Assembly (NCBI GenBank): GCA_029582165.1
Contig: CM055873.1
Location: 42,587,295 to 42,651,294, forward strand
DNA: 64,000 bases
From: Portulaca oleracea
Lineage: Eukaryota > Streptophyta > Magnoliopsida > Caryophyllales > Portulacaceae
Direction of reading: 5' to 3'
The notes beneath the pieces are model-generated. The model did no database searches and was not told the origin of the DNA. It saw nothing but the letters and a program-made list of their open reading frames with translations. Below, piece by piece: positions 48,259-59,254 of the stretch (position 1 is the stretch's first letter; every line of letters begins with the position of its first letter). The position numbers and the translations under genes were made by a program.

Positions 48259-48976
48259 CTGCATAGCAAACAAGAAAAGATAATCGAAATGATAAATATT
48301 TTGAGGCAAGACATATCTTAATTGCCGTGTCATTGTATAAAACATATATATTTGTTAATTAAATTGAAAAAAAAATTACATGATTGATTTCTATAATTAT
48401 AATAATACATATAAATGGTATTAAATTGCACTTTTATCTATATTTTTTAATTAAAATTTACAAAAAGACGTCTAAAATATGTCTAACGGATGCAGTTCAT
48501 TCGTTAGGGTGTCAATTTTAATTATTGGCGTAGCCAACACATTCCAAGCTTCTTATAATTGGTAATTAATAGTAAATGCAAAAAATTGAGGTTAGAAATG
48601 ACAATAAGTATTAATTTCATAAGGAGTACGACACTTAACACAATGTCTTACTCCAAGGCATGTATCATCACCCTTATACTTTCCTTATCTTACCTTAGTA
48701 CCTTACCCCAATCTTTTAAAAACACTCAAACCATTATCATTTTATTTTATTTTCCTTACCTTTCATTTCTTTACCAACCTTTCTTTACTCAACTTAAACT
48801 TATCCCCCTCAAAAAAAAAAAAAAACTTAAACTTATCACTCTAGAGGACATGACCTAAAAGATTTTGTATAAGCTCTAAAATTTATTGTGAGATGAATGG
48901 TTTTATGGTATGACCTTTAAATGAACATGATTACACTTGACTTGTAACTTGTTGTAAGACCCTGGTTTTTAGAATA
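48259..48976. other. Intergenic DNA with a relative of the 14281 MITE
   Basis: 48590-48860 shares CTTACCTTA, AACACTCAAA and terminal ATGACC|TAA features with the MITE at 14281-14449, but its left end is unclear. No further MLO exons were found here. Confidence 0.45.
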
Positions 48977-49236
48977 GTCCATCCGTTCCATATTAATTAT
49001 CGTCTTTGAAAATCGTAAATTCAAATTTCAAAAATTTTGACCATAAATTTTTCAATATATATAATGAGTTGCTATATAAAATTATCATCATTAAATTCAT
49101 AATGAAAACTATTATCATAAAAGTATAATATTACAATTGTTAACAACATATTATGTAAAAAATTATCAATCGAAAATTGACATTGCAGGTCATGAAAATC
49201 AAAATTATAACAATTAATATAGAACATAGGGAATAG
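48977..49236. mobile_element. Stowaway-like MITE
   Basis: GTCCATCCGTTCCATATTAATT faces (inverted) CTATTCCCTATGTTCTATATTAATT, with TA at both edges. About 260 bp. Confidence 0.65.
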
Positions 49237-49270
49237 TAAGTTAGGTTTATCCCATCATTTGCTTACTTTA

Positions 49271-49833
49271 CCTTTTTTTTTTTGATAATTAAGGGCATGG
49301 CCCATTCACTTTTATTGAAGCACAAACGCTTACACAAAGCCCACAGTGGGGAAAACAAACGGCCCATCAATCAAGCCCTAACCGATAAAAGCAATATGCA
49401 TCAATTCTAATATCATAACCCTATCTAATGTCCGACATTCTCATCCATTCCTTCCTTCATGGCAGTTCGAGTTTCTTCACATCACCCCCTTCCCAGATTT
49501 ATTTTAGCAATGTGGGTATTTCTTTGAAATTCCTTGATAGTTCATCCACAGAGTATGGAATGCCACCTTTCCACAAAAAGGCCCAAAGAGCCACCCTTCT
49601 GTGTATTAATTGTTTCACAAGCTCCTCATCAATGGCCATCTCCCTAAACACCACCTCATTCCCGTGTTTCCAGATTGTCCACACTACTGCAAAGAATGTT
49701 GTCATCCATATCTTCTTCCTCAGTCTGTTTCTAAAGCTCACATCCATCCATGTCTTAAACCAATCGGCTAACTCTCTTGTTCTTGCCACTCGATGACCCA
49801 GATCCTCCATGACAGATTCCCAAATATGGCTAG
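49271..49833 (-). pseudogene. LINE 3' end with poly(A) tail
   Basis: The minus-strand frame 49849-49499 has the typical C-terminal segment of plant LINE polyproteins: ADWFKTWMDVSFRNRLRKKIW then FFAVVWTIWKHGNEVVF. On this strand it ends in a poly(A) tail (T-run at 49271-49281 on the plus strand). The upstream part is cut off at 49834 by a Copia LTR. Confidence 0.7.
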
Positions 49834-50065
49834 TGTAGACTTTGAGCATATGTGAAAAAGAACAGAAAGAGAGAGAAGTAGAGAGATGTAGAGAGAGAAA
49901 ACACTAAGTTTTCTTATTGCAAAACAGAGACCCCTCAAGGCCTTTTATACAAAACCAGAGCATATGAAATGTAGCTAACAACTATGCCAACCACCTCAGC
50001 AGCACACCTAACAAACTTGTAACAACCTCAAACCAACTTGTAACAACCTCAAAGATATTTCTACA
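49834..50065 (-). repeat. 3' LTR of a minus-strand Copia element (232 bp)
   Basis: Bounded by TGTAGA (49834) and TCTACA (50065). On the minus strand a purine-rich AGGGGGAG tract lies directly before it at 50066-50075, which is the polypurine tract, and a TATA box (GTATAAAAGG) lies inside near 49945. CT-rich U5 sequence follows. Confidence 0.8.
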
Positions 50066-51894
50066 CTCCCCCTCAAGGTGGTAGATTAATAACTCCCAAT
50101 TTGGACAACAGTGTGCAATGCTGAGACACTGACACAGGTTTGGTAACACACATCCGCAAGCTGCTGTTTGGTAGAGACATATGTAGGAGAAATCTTCCCA
50201 GACTTTAATTGATCTCTTACATAATGGTAATCCACCTCTATGTGCTTAGTTCTCTCATGGAACACCGGATTGTTGGCAATATAAAGAGCAGCCCTGTTGT
50301 TACAGCGCAAATCCACAGGGGTTAAATCCTTCAGACCTAAGTCACGCAATAAAGACAGCAACCAGGTGATCTCACAACAAGTGAGGGCCATAGCCCTATA
50401 TTCTGCCTCGGTAGAGGACCTTGCAACGACTAACTGCTTTTTAGACTTCCGTGATATAGGAGAAGAGCCCAACAACACACAGTAACCAGTGGTGGACTTT
50501 CTGCTGATAGCACAACTCGCCCAATCAGAGTCACAAAAAGCAGTTCAGGTGGGAGAGGAGCTGTTGGACATAAAAATTCCTTGGTTAGCAGTACCCTTGA
50601 GGTACCTCACAACATGTATAGCAGCTTTCATATGATCTTCAGAAGGGTTTTACATGAACTGGCTGAGAACCTGAACGGAGTAGCATATATCTGGTCTGGT
50701 GACCGTGAGATATATTAGTTTTCCCACCAATATTCTGTATACTTCGGGGTTGGATACAAGAGTCCCTGTATCTAGACTCAGCTTTTGATGAGAATCAAAT
50801 GGAATTAGCAGAGGCCTTGTATCAGTAAGACCAAGTTCTTGAATCATGTCCTCAGTGTACTTTCTCTGACATACAAAAATCCCTTGCTGTGATCTGGCCA
50901 CTTCGAGGCCCAAGAAATACCTCAAAGAGCCAAGATCCTTCATGTGAAATTTTTTATTGAGAAAGGATTTGATTCTGGCCAGTTCTTCCTCATTGTTTCC
51001 TGTTAGAATCATGTCATCTACATACACAAGTATGGCAGTAAAGCAAGATCCATTAGACTTAATGAATAAAGAATAATCAGCCTTGGATTGCTTAAAACCA
51101 TACTTTAGAAGAGCAGCCGATAACTTGGCAAACCACTGTCGAGGAGCTTGCTTAAGTCCATATAGAGACTTAAGGAGCTTATAAACTTGTGGCTTAGAAA
51201 TCCCCCTGTTTGGAAGCTCCATCCCAGGGGTAATATCAGCTCCCAGCCTAAGATAACCAGGAGGCAGAGTCATGTAAACATCCTCATCCAGATCACCGTG
51301 CAAGAAGGCATTGGTGACATCCAATTGAAAAGCAGGCCAATTATGCATGGCTATGACAGCTAGGAGAGATCTAACTGTAGTCATTTTGGCCACAGGAGCG
51401 AAGGTTTCATCATAATCCACCCCATAAGTTTGTTTGCATCTAAGAACAGCCAAACGAGCCTTATATCGTTCGATTGATCAATCAGAGTGAAACTTAGTCT
51501 TGTAAAGCCATTTACAACCAATGGCTTTCTTTCCTGGAGGTAGCTGAGAGATCTCCCAAGTGCCATTATCCTCCAGAGCCCGAAGTTCTTTGTTCATCGC
51601 ATCACACCAATGTGGGACTTGCACAACTTGGGAAAAGTGCACTGGGTCAGTGTGGTCTACTAGAGCAGCTGTGAAGGCTTGATATTGGGATGAGTAATGG
51701 CGCGGTGCTAGGAAGGCTGTGTAGGATAGTCGAGGCAGCGATTCTTGACAAAGTCAGTCATCCATGATGGGGGCCTAACTGTTCTCGTGGACCGTCTCAC
51801 AGAAACAACAGGAGTGGTTGGAGGAGAAGTGGGACTGTCATTTTGTGATGGTGAGGGAGGCGAGGGAGGAGGTTGAGAAGGTGGTGAAGGGGGT
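50066..51894 (-). pseudogene. Copia pol fragment: linker, RT and RNase H with stops
   Basis: Minus-strand order: proline-rich integrase-RT linker ending VRRSTRTVRPPSWM (51880-51750), RT (51460-50650) with YDETFAPVAK, QLDVTNAFLHGDLDEDVYM, YGLKQAPRQW and the intact YVDDM catalytic box, then RNase H (50540-50100) with CDSDWA, SSTEAEYRA and ADYHYVRD-like motifs. Stops at about 50650, 50545 and 51480 and frameshifts at about 51500 and 50135 break it. It ends at 51894, where an Athila-like LTR begins; the missing gag and integrase should lie beyond the right edge of the window. Confidence 0.85.
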
Positions 51895-53584
51895 TGTTTA
51901 GTCCCATTTTAGGGGCTAAATACCACTCGTTTACGCCCAAGTCTATTGCCGTTCCCTAATAAAATGGTTATTTATTACGTGTTTTGTGACTTTTAGGCTT
52001 TAAGTTCGGAGAATAATAAAAGGGGGCGAAGTTGCGGAAAAAGGCGATAACTCGGTCATCCCGAGACCTTTGGAGCCGATTTGTTGCCGTGGTGAAGACC
52101 CGGGAAGCAAGGGAGACCAGACGTGCGTAAAGGAGAGGTATTTCGGGCCAAAAGGCTAAGTATGGGGGCATCCAGGCTCGTAGCGTTCGCTACAACAAAT
52201 TTATGCGCTCGCCCCATACTTAGATGGAGATCACCTGAAGAGCGTAGCGGTCGCTACGCCTATTGTAGCGATTGTTACGAGCCCAGGCAGAATGTTCTGC
52301 CCAAGGCCGTAGCGGTCGCTACCCCTTTCATAGCGCCCGCTACGATGAAGCCCTGATTTTCCAAGTTTTCCTGCTGACGGTCGTAGCGTTCGCTACGCCC
52401 TCCATAGCGTTCGCTACGGATGAGTGACTGGGTCGCGACGCTGGGCATAGCGGACGCCTTGGAGCTGAAACGATTCACCTGGTTTGGGTCGTAGCGAACG
52501 CGACGATGTCCGTAGCGTTCGCGACGACCTTGTTTCCTGCTTAATTTTCGGCCAAAACGACTGTGTTTTGACCCTTCTTCCCCTTTGTTTAATTAGCTCG
52601 ACTTGTCATTTTTGAGGAGATTTTTTTTAGCTGGAGATGAATTTTCTTTCTTTTTACATCTTCTACCTTTCAAGAGTTTTAGGATTAGCTTTGTGGGGAT
52701 TAACTTCTACTTTGTTGATTAATTACTTTCTTCAATCAAGGCAAGTTGCTCTTCATCATTTGGGTATTATTGCTCTTCATTTATTGTCAATTTATTGCTC
52801 ATCCATTTAGGTAAAATCTCTTTTCCCCTCGCTTTAATGTTTCCAAATGTTTTGTTGCTTGTGTTTAGTGTAGTTTTATGTTGTTAATCGTAGTGGTTAG
52901 TTTTATTATCCATCCTTTGAGTAGAATCATGCTAGGGTTTTATTGGTTGTGTGTTGCTAATTTCTCCACCATGTCTAGAGGCTAATTTTCCTTGAGGTGA
53001 GGGGGTGATTAAGGCCTTAATGGGTTTTGGCTAAGGTGTTTATTGATTAAAGTGTGTTTTAGTTGGAGGAGTCTATTTCCACCTAGTGTCTTCTCATTGG
53101 GGGTGGCGGTTCAAGGTCCGAGAGCTCTTTGAATCGTTATACACCCAATGGGAAGTCTAGAGTGGGATGGTTAAGCCCACACTTACGAGGGTAAGTGTAG
53201 GCTTAACTAGGAATTAACGCGATTCTCAACCCCGATGGTCCATGGTGGACATAGGGTAGTTAATTTGAATCTTCCTCGAGGGAGGGGATTCATCGTGGCC
53301 TTTTTCCCGCGTTGTACCATAGATAAATCCAACTTTATGCGCTTTAGTCATGAAAACTCCTTGATCAAAGATTCCGTTAAGTGTCTAAAACCCCCGAACC
53401 TCTCTTTGTCTAATTATCACCTAGTTAATCGTCTTTCTAGTTTTAATTTTGTTATAATCAAAGTGTTCTTTGCTTCGTGATTTATTTCTTGATTCAAGGC
53501 TAAAACCGAAACAAAATACGAGAATTTAGGCCACAGGCTCCCTGAGTTCGACAATTTACACCGGCCTGCAAACCGCTGTACACA
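51895..53584 (+). repeat. 5' LTR of the Athila-like element (about 1690 bp)
   Basis: Starts TGTTTAGTCCCATTTTAGGG and ends GTACACA, four bases before the primer site. Its start is repeated at 63889. 52179-52530 holds a cluster of GTAGCGNTCGCTAC palindromes. Short open frames inside it are not genes. Confidence 0.9.
52179..52530. repeat. Palindrome cluster (GTAGCGNTCGCTAC family) in the LTR
   Basis: About ten copies of CGTAGCGTTCGCTACG or variants (GGTC, GCCC, GATT, GAAC at the centre; GCGACG in place of GCTACG in two). Many come as pairs separated by 6-9 bp. The same family recurs at 59572-59882 in the same element. Confidence 0.85.
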
Positions 53585-53587
53585 AAA

Positions 53588-53605
53588 TGGCGCCGTTGCC
53601 GGGGA
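53588..53605 (+). other. Primer-binding site, tRNA-Asp type
   Basis: TGGCGCCGTTGCCGGGGA is the complement of the 3' end of plant tRNA-Asp, the primer used by Athila elements. It starts 3 nt past the LTR end. Confidence 0.9.
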
Positions 53606-53728
53606 GCTAGTGTCCCTAGCTCCTCGTTGTTTTGTTTCTAGGTTTTTGTTTTGAATCCTTCTACCTGCTTGAGGTTTTGTGAGTCTAGGTCCTAGGATAA
53701 TTTTACGCGTCCTTGTTGTTGGTGTTGT

Positions 53729-55365
53729 ATGCGACAAGGTCTCATAGAGGCCAAGCCCCACTCGTCCCCTCGACCCGAGATTGAAGCTTGGCTCGGAGAG
53801 CCCACGGTAGTACTCGTCGGCGTTGTGGGAACGCGACAACAACAACAAGCCGCCATGGAAGGCCAAGGAGGCGGGACCAATGAGGTGATCCACCACCAAA
53901 CCCACCCGTCCCTTAGCTTGGTACAATACACCTCCGAGGGCGGGAGGCACCCATCGTTCTACCTGCTGCCCGATAATGCCTTGTACGACTTCAAGGCCAA
54001 CTTTGTGAACATGTTTGAGCAAAACCCGTTCAATGGTTTTGAGAGGGAGAGTCCCATTGACCATATCGACAAGTTCGAAGAGAGGATCGGTTATGTCCAA
54101 ATACCAGGAGTTCCGCCAAGCTACATGAAGCTTAAGTTCTTTCCATTGACTTTAGCGGGGAAAGCCAAGCTTTGGCTCAATACTTGTCCTCCTGGAACTT
54201 ATGATACTTGGGAGAAGTTGAGCGGAGATTTCCTCAAGAGGTTCTACACCACCGATGAGACCCATCTTCGGCAAGATATCTTCAATTTTAAACAAGAGCA
54301 AGGAGAGTCACTTTTTGATGCTTGGGGACAGTACAAGAATCTTCAACGCAGAGTTCCTCATCACAACTTGGATGATTGGTTGCTCCTTAATACCTTCTAT
54401 CAAGGGCTCAATGGACATTTGAGAGAGTTGATTGATAATGCCTCGGGAAGAACTTTTCTTGGCAAGACCGCTGAGGAGGCGAATGTTTTCCTTCATGAGC
54501 TAGCACAAAACTCTGGGGTTCGGACCGTTCGCGAAGAGGGGAAGGATCTTCATCTAGTGATGTCGTGTTGAAACACCTTGCCGATCAAATCTCGGAGTTG
54601 AGTCAAAAGTTTGCCCTCATGGATACCTCGAGGCAAGTCAATGCCGTTCAAGAGATGCAAGGCCCTTCATCCATGCCCGATAGCAACATGGTTGAATGCA
54701 ACGTTTGCAATGGGTACCACCCTAATGGTCAATGCCTAGGGTACCACGACATGGAGCAAGCCAATGCCATCTACCCCAACAACAACCTCTCCTATTCCAA
54801 TAACCATCCCATTAGACCACAAGGAAACCCGGCATACAATGCTCTACACCGAAGTTTCCCTCCCGGATTTTCTAACCAACCTCAACCTCTTGTTCGCCCT
54901 CACGGCCAAAACACATTTCAAAACCCTACATACCACCAACCCCAATACTTTCAAAACCCTCCTCCACAACAACCTTACTATAACCACGCCCCCCCACAAC
55001 CATCCTCTGCTACTCAAGATCCGGAATTGAAAGCAATGCTTCAAAAGATTTTAACCAACCAAGAAAACCGAATCAACCAACTTGAGCTCCATATGGCTCA
55101 AATGGCCCAACAATCCGTCCGACCTCCCCAACCTATACCAAGCCAAACCATGCCAAACCCCAACAATGGGAAAGGACAGGAGAAGCAAGTCAACGCAATC
55201 CACTTGAGGAGTGGAACTACTTATGAGGGCCCTTCTATGGTAGAGGAGGAATCGTTGGGAGAGAGGAGTGGAGATGTTGTTGACATCACTCATGAGGAGG
55301 GAGGTGAAGATAACATTGTTGATGGGAAAGAGGGAAGTGAAGGCATTGAGTCAGTGAGAAATTGA
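53729..55365 (+). pseudogene. Athila-like Gag, split by a frameshift
   Basis: 53729-54571 (280 codons; a later start at 53855 is possible) has the capsid-type core: YDFKANFVNMFEQNPFNGF, LKFFPLTLAGKAKLWLN, WEKLSGDFLKRFY and FNGL-like YQGLNGHLRELIDNASG. The frame ends at a TGA at 54569-54571. The matching continuation is in another frame from about 54547 to 55365: HLADQISELSQKFALMD, a zinc-finger-like CNVCNGYHPNGQC, a P/Q/N-rich stretch and EKQVNAIHLRSG. A one-base loss near 54543-54547 (AAGGATCTTC) explains the split. Intact Gag would be about 540 aa and form the particle. Confidence 0.85.
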
Positions 55366-55387
55366 GAGGAAGGAGCCTAAGCGAAGA

Positions 55388-58300
55388 GTGTTGAGAAGGG
55401 GGTTGAACATGAGCCGATCACCCAACCACTCAAACCATATAAGCCACGGTTCCATACCCGAGAGGCTTGTCAAGACAAGGGATGAAGCTAAGTTCTCCAA
55501 ATTCATTGATATGCTCAAAAAGCTTCACGTGAATATCCCTTTCCTAGATGCGATTTCGGAGGTCCCGGTTTTCAAGAAGTACCTCAAGGATCTCTTGACC
55601 AACAAAAGGAAGATCCGCCATGAGAACACCATTTCTCTTACAGCCGATTGTAGTGCCATCATCTCCAACAAAACTCCTACCAAGTTGGCCGATCCCGGAA
55701 GTTTTTCTATACCTTGCTCAATTGGGGAGATGAAGATAGGAAACGCCCTTTGTGACCTTGGGGCTAGTGTGAGTGTCATGCCATGGTCAATATGTCAAAA
55801 GCTCCGCCTCGATGAGCTCACTCCAACCACCATTAATTTGCAACTTGCGGACCGGTCAATTAGGAGGCCAATGGGTATCTTGGAGGACATTTCGGTCCAA
55901 GTTGGTAAATTCCTCATCCCTTGTGATTTTGTGATATTGGAGATGGATGAGGACCTACGTACCCCTATTATTCTTGGGAGGCCATTCTTGGCCACGGCTG
56001 GGGCTATGATTGATGTGCAAAATGGGAGACTATCTCTCAATGTGGGGGGAGAGCAAGTAGTGTTCAATCTCGAGGAGGGAAAGAAGCACCCGAAATTTGA
56101 TGACTCATGCTATGCAATTGATGTGGTTGAGGATGCGGTCGATGATTCTTTATGGGAGTCTCTATTCCTCCAAGGTGCTTTTGATGATCCACTTGAAGCA
56201 AGCTTGATGGACACTCGTTCTTCAACAACGGAGGGGGACGATGTGAAGTTCTTCACCGACCTTTTGGATGTTACTCCCATTGTTGAGAAGTTTTCCCCGG
56301 ATGAAACATTTGTGCAATGCATGGAGATTGAAGAGGTCGTCACCGAGAGACCAATCAAGTCAAAGAAATTACCACAAGTTGAGCTCAAGCCTTTGCCATC
56401 CACTTTGAGGTATGAGTTTTTGGGTGAGGAGGAAACATTCCCTGTGATCATTAATGCTAACCTTGATGGCACTCAAACTTCAAAACTTCTTTGTGTTCTT
56501 AGAAAACATAGAAGTGCCTTGGGTTATGCTATTGAGGATCTCAAGGGTCTATCCCCTTCTATTTGCATGCATGCTATCGATCTTATGCAAGATGCTAAAC
56601 CATGTAGACAACCAACGTCGATTAAACCGAATATGCAAGAAGTGGTTAAAAAGAGATCGTTAAATTGCTTTCGCGGGATCATTTACCCTATCGCTAATAG
56701 CGAATGGGTGAGCCCGTGCATTGTGTACCCAAGAAAGGTGGCATGGTATTGTGAAAATGAGCATCAAGAATTGATTAGCACTAGAGTTGTGAATGGGTGG
56801 CGCATGTGCATTGATTATAGACAATTAAACAAGGCGACCCTCAAAGACCATTACCCTTTGCCCTTTATTGATCAAATGCTAGAGAGACTCGCCGGTAAAT
56901 CCCATTTTTGCTTTCTTGATGGCTATTCGGGATTCTTTCAAATACCCATTCACCCAAAAGACCAAGACAAAACCACGTTTACTTGCCCTTTTGGCACCTT
57001 CGCATACCGGAGGATGCCCTTTGGGTTATGTAACGCGCCCGACACCTTTCAAAGGTGCATGTCGGCTATTTTCTCGGACCATGTGGGGAGTCTTATGGAG
57101 AATTTTATGGATGATTTCAGTATGTATGGGTATACCTTTGATGATTGTCTTGCAAATTTGGAAAAAGTGTTGATTCGTTGTCCAGATGTCAATCTAGTTC
57201 TTAACTGGGAAAAATGCCATTTTATGGTTGAGGAGGGTGTTGTCCTTGGCCATGTGATTTCAAAGCGGGGCATAGAGGTGGATAGAGCTAAAGTGGAGGT
57301 CATTGAGCGCCTACCACCCCCCACCACTATCAAGGGGGTGCGTAGTTTTCTCGGACACGCCGGGTTTTACCGGCGATTTGTCAAAAACTTTTCGAAAATT
57401 GCTCGACCTCTCACTGAGCTTCTATGCAAGGATGCCCCTTTTGTCTTTACTAATGAGTGTCTTGAAGCATTTCAGAAATTGAAGGAGGCCTTGACCACCG
57501 CACCGGTAGTTCAACCACCGGACTGGAGCTTACCGTTCGATGTTATGTGCGATGCTAGCGACTATGCCGTGGGGGCATGCCTAGCACAAACCAAGGATAA
57601 GCAACCAAGGGTCATTTATTATGCAAGTCACGCCTTAGACGCCGCCCAACGCAACTATACCACCACGGAGAAGGAGTTGTTGGCTATTGTTTTTGCATTG
57701 GACAAGTTTCGCCAATACCTTTTGATTTCCAAAGTAGTGGTGTACACCGATCACTCGGCTTTGAAGTATCTACTAGGAAAGAAGGAGGCCAAGCTGAGGC
57801 TCATTCGTTGGTTGCTACTAATGCAAGAATTCAACATCACCATCCAGGACAAAGCCGGTTTCAAAAACGTGGTGGCCGACCACCTTTCACGGATCCTTGT
57901 CGAATTAGAGTCCCGACCTATCAATGATTCTTTTCCGGATGAGAAGTTGCTTGCTATCCAAGAGGAGACCCCGTGGTTCGCCGATATTGTGAACTACCTT
58001 GCTTCGGATGTGGTCCCGCCCGAGCTCCATTCAAACCAAAGGAAGAAATTCTTTTGTGACGTCAAGCACTATATTTGGCACGAGCCTTACTTGTTCCGCA
58101 TATGCAATGATGGCCTATATAGAAGATGCATAGCTCAAAGCGAGGTTCCGGAGATCTTAAATCATTGCCACAACAAGCCATGTGGAGGACATGGGGGAAA
58201 GGATAAAACCGCAGCCAAGGTTCTTCAATGCGGATATTGGTGGCCGACGCTTTTCAAAGATGTAGAAGTTCATGTCAAAGCTTGCGATGAATGCCAAAGA

Positions 58301-59254
58301 GTTGGGAGTCTTTCTAGGAGAAATGAAGCACCCTTGACCTATATACTTGAATGTGAGATTTTTGATGTGTGGGGTATTGACTTCATGGGCCCATTTCCTT
58401 CGTCAAGGGGGAATGAATACATTTTGGTGGCGGTAGATTACGTCTCCAAATGGGCCGAGGCAATTGCAAGCCAAAGATGTGATGCCAATACGGTCTCCAA
58501 GTTCTTCAAGAGGGTAATCTTCCCTAGGTTTGGCATCCCACGAGTGGTCATTAGTGATAATGGGCCTCACTTTATTAAGAAGAAATTTGAGGCATTGCTC
58601 AAGAAGCATGGGGTGAATCACAAGAGAGGATTGCCCTACCACCCCCAAACTCAAGGGCAAGTGGAGATCACAAACCAGGCTATTAAGGAAATCCTTCAAA
58701 AGACCGTTGAGTCTTCAAGAAAAGATTGGGCGGACAAACGTGATGATGCTCTATGGGCGTATAGGACGGCATTCAAGACTCCCATAGGCACCACCCCTTA
58801 CCGGTTGGTCTATGGTAAGGCATGCCACTTCCCGGTGGAACTCGAATACAAAACATTTTGGGCGGTAAGGAAAGTGAATTTTGATGCAAAGGCCGCGGGG
58901 AAGAAACGGTTGTTCCAATTGGAAGAATTGGAGGAGATCCGCCAGCAAGCTTATGAGAATAATCGGATCTACAAGGAGACGATAAAGGCTTGGCATGACA
59001 AGCACCTCAATTACTGGAACTTCAAGGTGGGTGATCAAGTATTGTTGTACAATTCTCGCCTCCAACTCTTCCCGGGCAAATTAAAGACCAAATGGTCAGG
59101 ACCCTTTGTTATTGTCAAGCTCCACCCGGGTGGAGTTGTGGAGTTGGAGAACAAGAAGGGGGAAACTTTTAAAGTGAACTCTTCCAAGGTCAAACCATAT
59201 GTCATGAGCGAAGAGTATGCGGGGACTATGGTGACTTTCCTCCCCGATACCTAA
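55388..59254 (+). CDS. Athila-like Pol: protease, RT, RNase H, integrase (1288 codons)
   Basis: A single open frame. Aspartic protease near residue 125 (LCDLGASVSVMP; the catalytic triplet appears as DLG). RT about 420-650 with CIDYRQLNKATLKDHYPLP, FMDDFSMYG (residues 573-581, both Asp present), and GHVISKRGIEVD. RNase H about 715-830 with DASDYAVGACL, TTTEKELLAIV and YTDHSALKYL. Integrase from about 915: HHCC finger (HCHN...CDEC), then the DD35E core at GIDFMGPF, ISDNGPHF and GQVEITN, with exactly 35 residues between the second Asp and the Glu. There is no chromodomain. The natural upstream join to Gag is disturbed by frameshifts at about 55360-55465, so the first 25 residues as read are out of register; the frame is sound from PERLVKTRDEAKFSKF on. 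The first codon as read is GTG. Confidence 0.93.
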   Translation: MLRRGLNMSRSPNHSNHISHGSIPERLVKTRDEAKFSKFIDMLKKLHVNIPFLDAISEVPVFKKYLKDLLTNKRKIRHENTISLTADCSAIISNKTPTKLADPGSFSIPCSIGEMKIGNALCDLGASVSVMPWSICQKLRLDELTPTTINLQLADRSIRRPMGILEDISVQVGKFLIPCDFVILEMDEDLRTPIILGRPFLATAGAMIDVQNGRLSLNVGGEQVVFNLEEGKKHPKFDDSCYAIDVVEDAVDDSLWESLFLQGAFDDPLEASLMDTRSSTTEGDDVKFFTDLLDVTPIVEKFSPDETFVQCMEIEEVVTERPIKSKKLPQVELKPLPSTLRYEFLGEEETFPVIINANLDGTQTSKLLCVLRKHRSALGYAIEDLKGLSPSICMHAIDLMQDAKPCRQPTSIKPNMQEVVKKRSLNCFRGIIYPIANSEWVSPCIVYPRKVAWYCENEHQELISTRVVNGWRMCIDYRQLNKATLKDHYPLPFIDQMLERLAGKSHFCFLDGYSGFFQIPIHPKDQDKTTFTCPFGTFAYRRMPFGLCNAPDTFQRCMSAIFSDHVGSLMENFMDDFSMYGYTFDDCLANLEKVLIRCPDVNLVLNWEKCHFMVEEGVVLGHVISKRGIEVDRAKVEVIERLPPPTTIKGVRSFLGHAGFYRRFVKNFSKIARPLTELLCKDAPFVFTNECLEAFQKLKEALTTAPVVQPPDWSLPFDVMCDASDYAVGACLAQTKDKQPRVIYYASHALDAAQRNYTTTEKELLAIVFALDKFRQYLLISKVVVYTDHSALKYLLGKKEAKLRLIRWLLLMQEFNITIQDKAGFKNVVADHLSRILVELESRPINDSFPDEKLLAIQEETPWFADIVNYLASDVVPPELHSNQRKKFFCDVKHYIWHEPYLFRICNDGLYRRCIAQSEVPEILNHCHNKPCGGHGGKDKTAAKVLQCGYWWPTLFKDVEVHVKACDECQRVGSLSRRNEAPLTYILECEIFDVWGIDFMGPFPSSRGNEYILVAVDYVSKWAEAIASQRCDANTVSKFFKRVIFPRFGIPRVVISDNGPHFIKKKFEALLKKHGVNHKRGLPYHPQTQGQVEITNQAIKEILQKTVESSRKDWADKRDDALWAYRTAFKTPIGTTPYRLVYGKACHFPVELEYKTFWAVRKVNFDAKAAGKKRLFQLEELEEIRQQAYENNRIYKETIKAWHDKHLNYWNFKVGDQVLLYNSRLQLFPGKLKTKWSGPFVIVKLHPGGVVELENKKGETFKVNSSKVKPYVMSEEYAGTMVTFLPDT

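Noticed and set aside
52179..52530. Regular palindromic repeats resembling a CRISPR array
   Set aside because: The repeats are inside a plant retrotransposon LTR, with spacers that are short, uneven and related; no cas genes; eukaryotic context.
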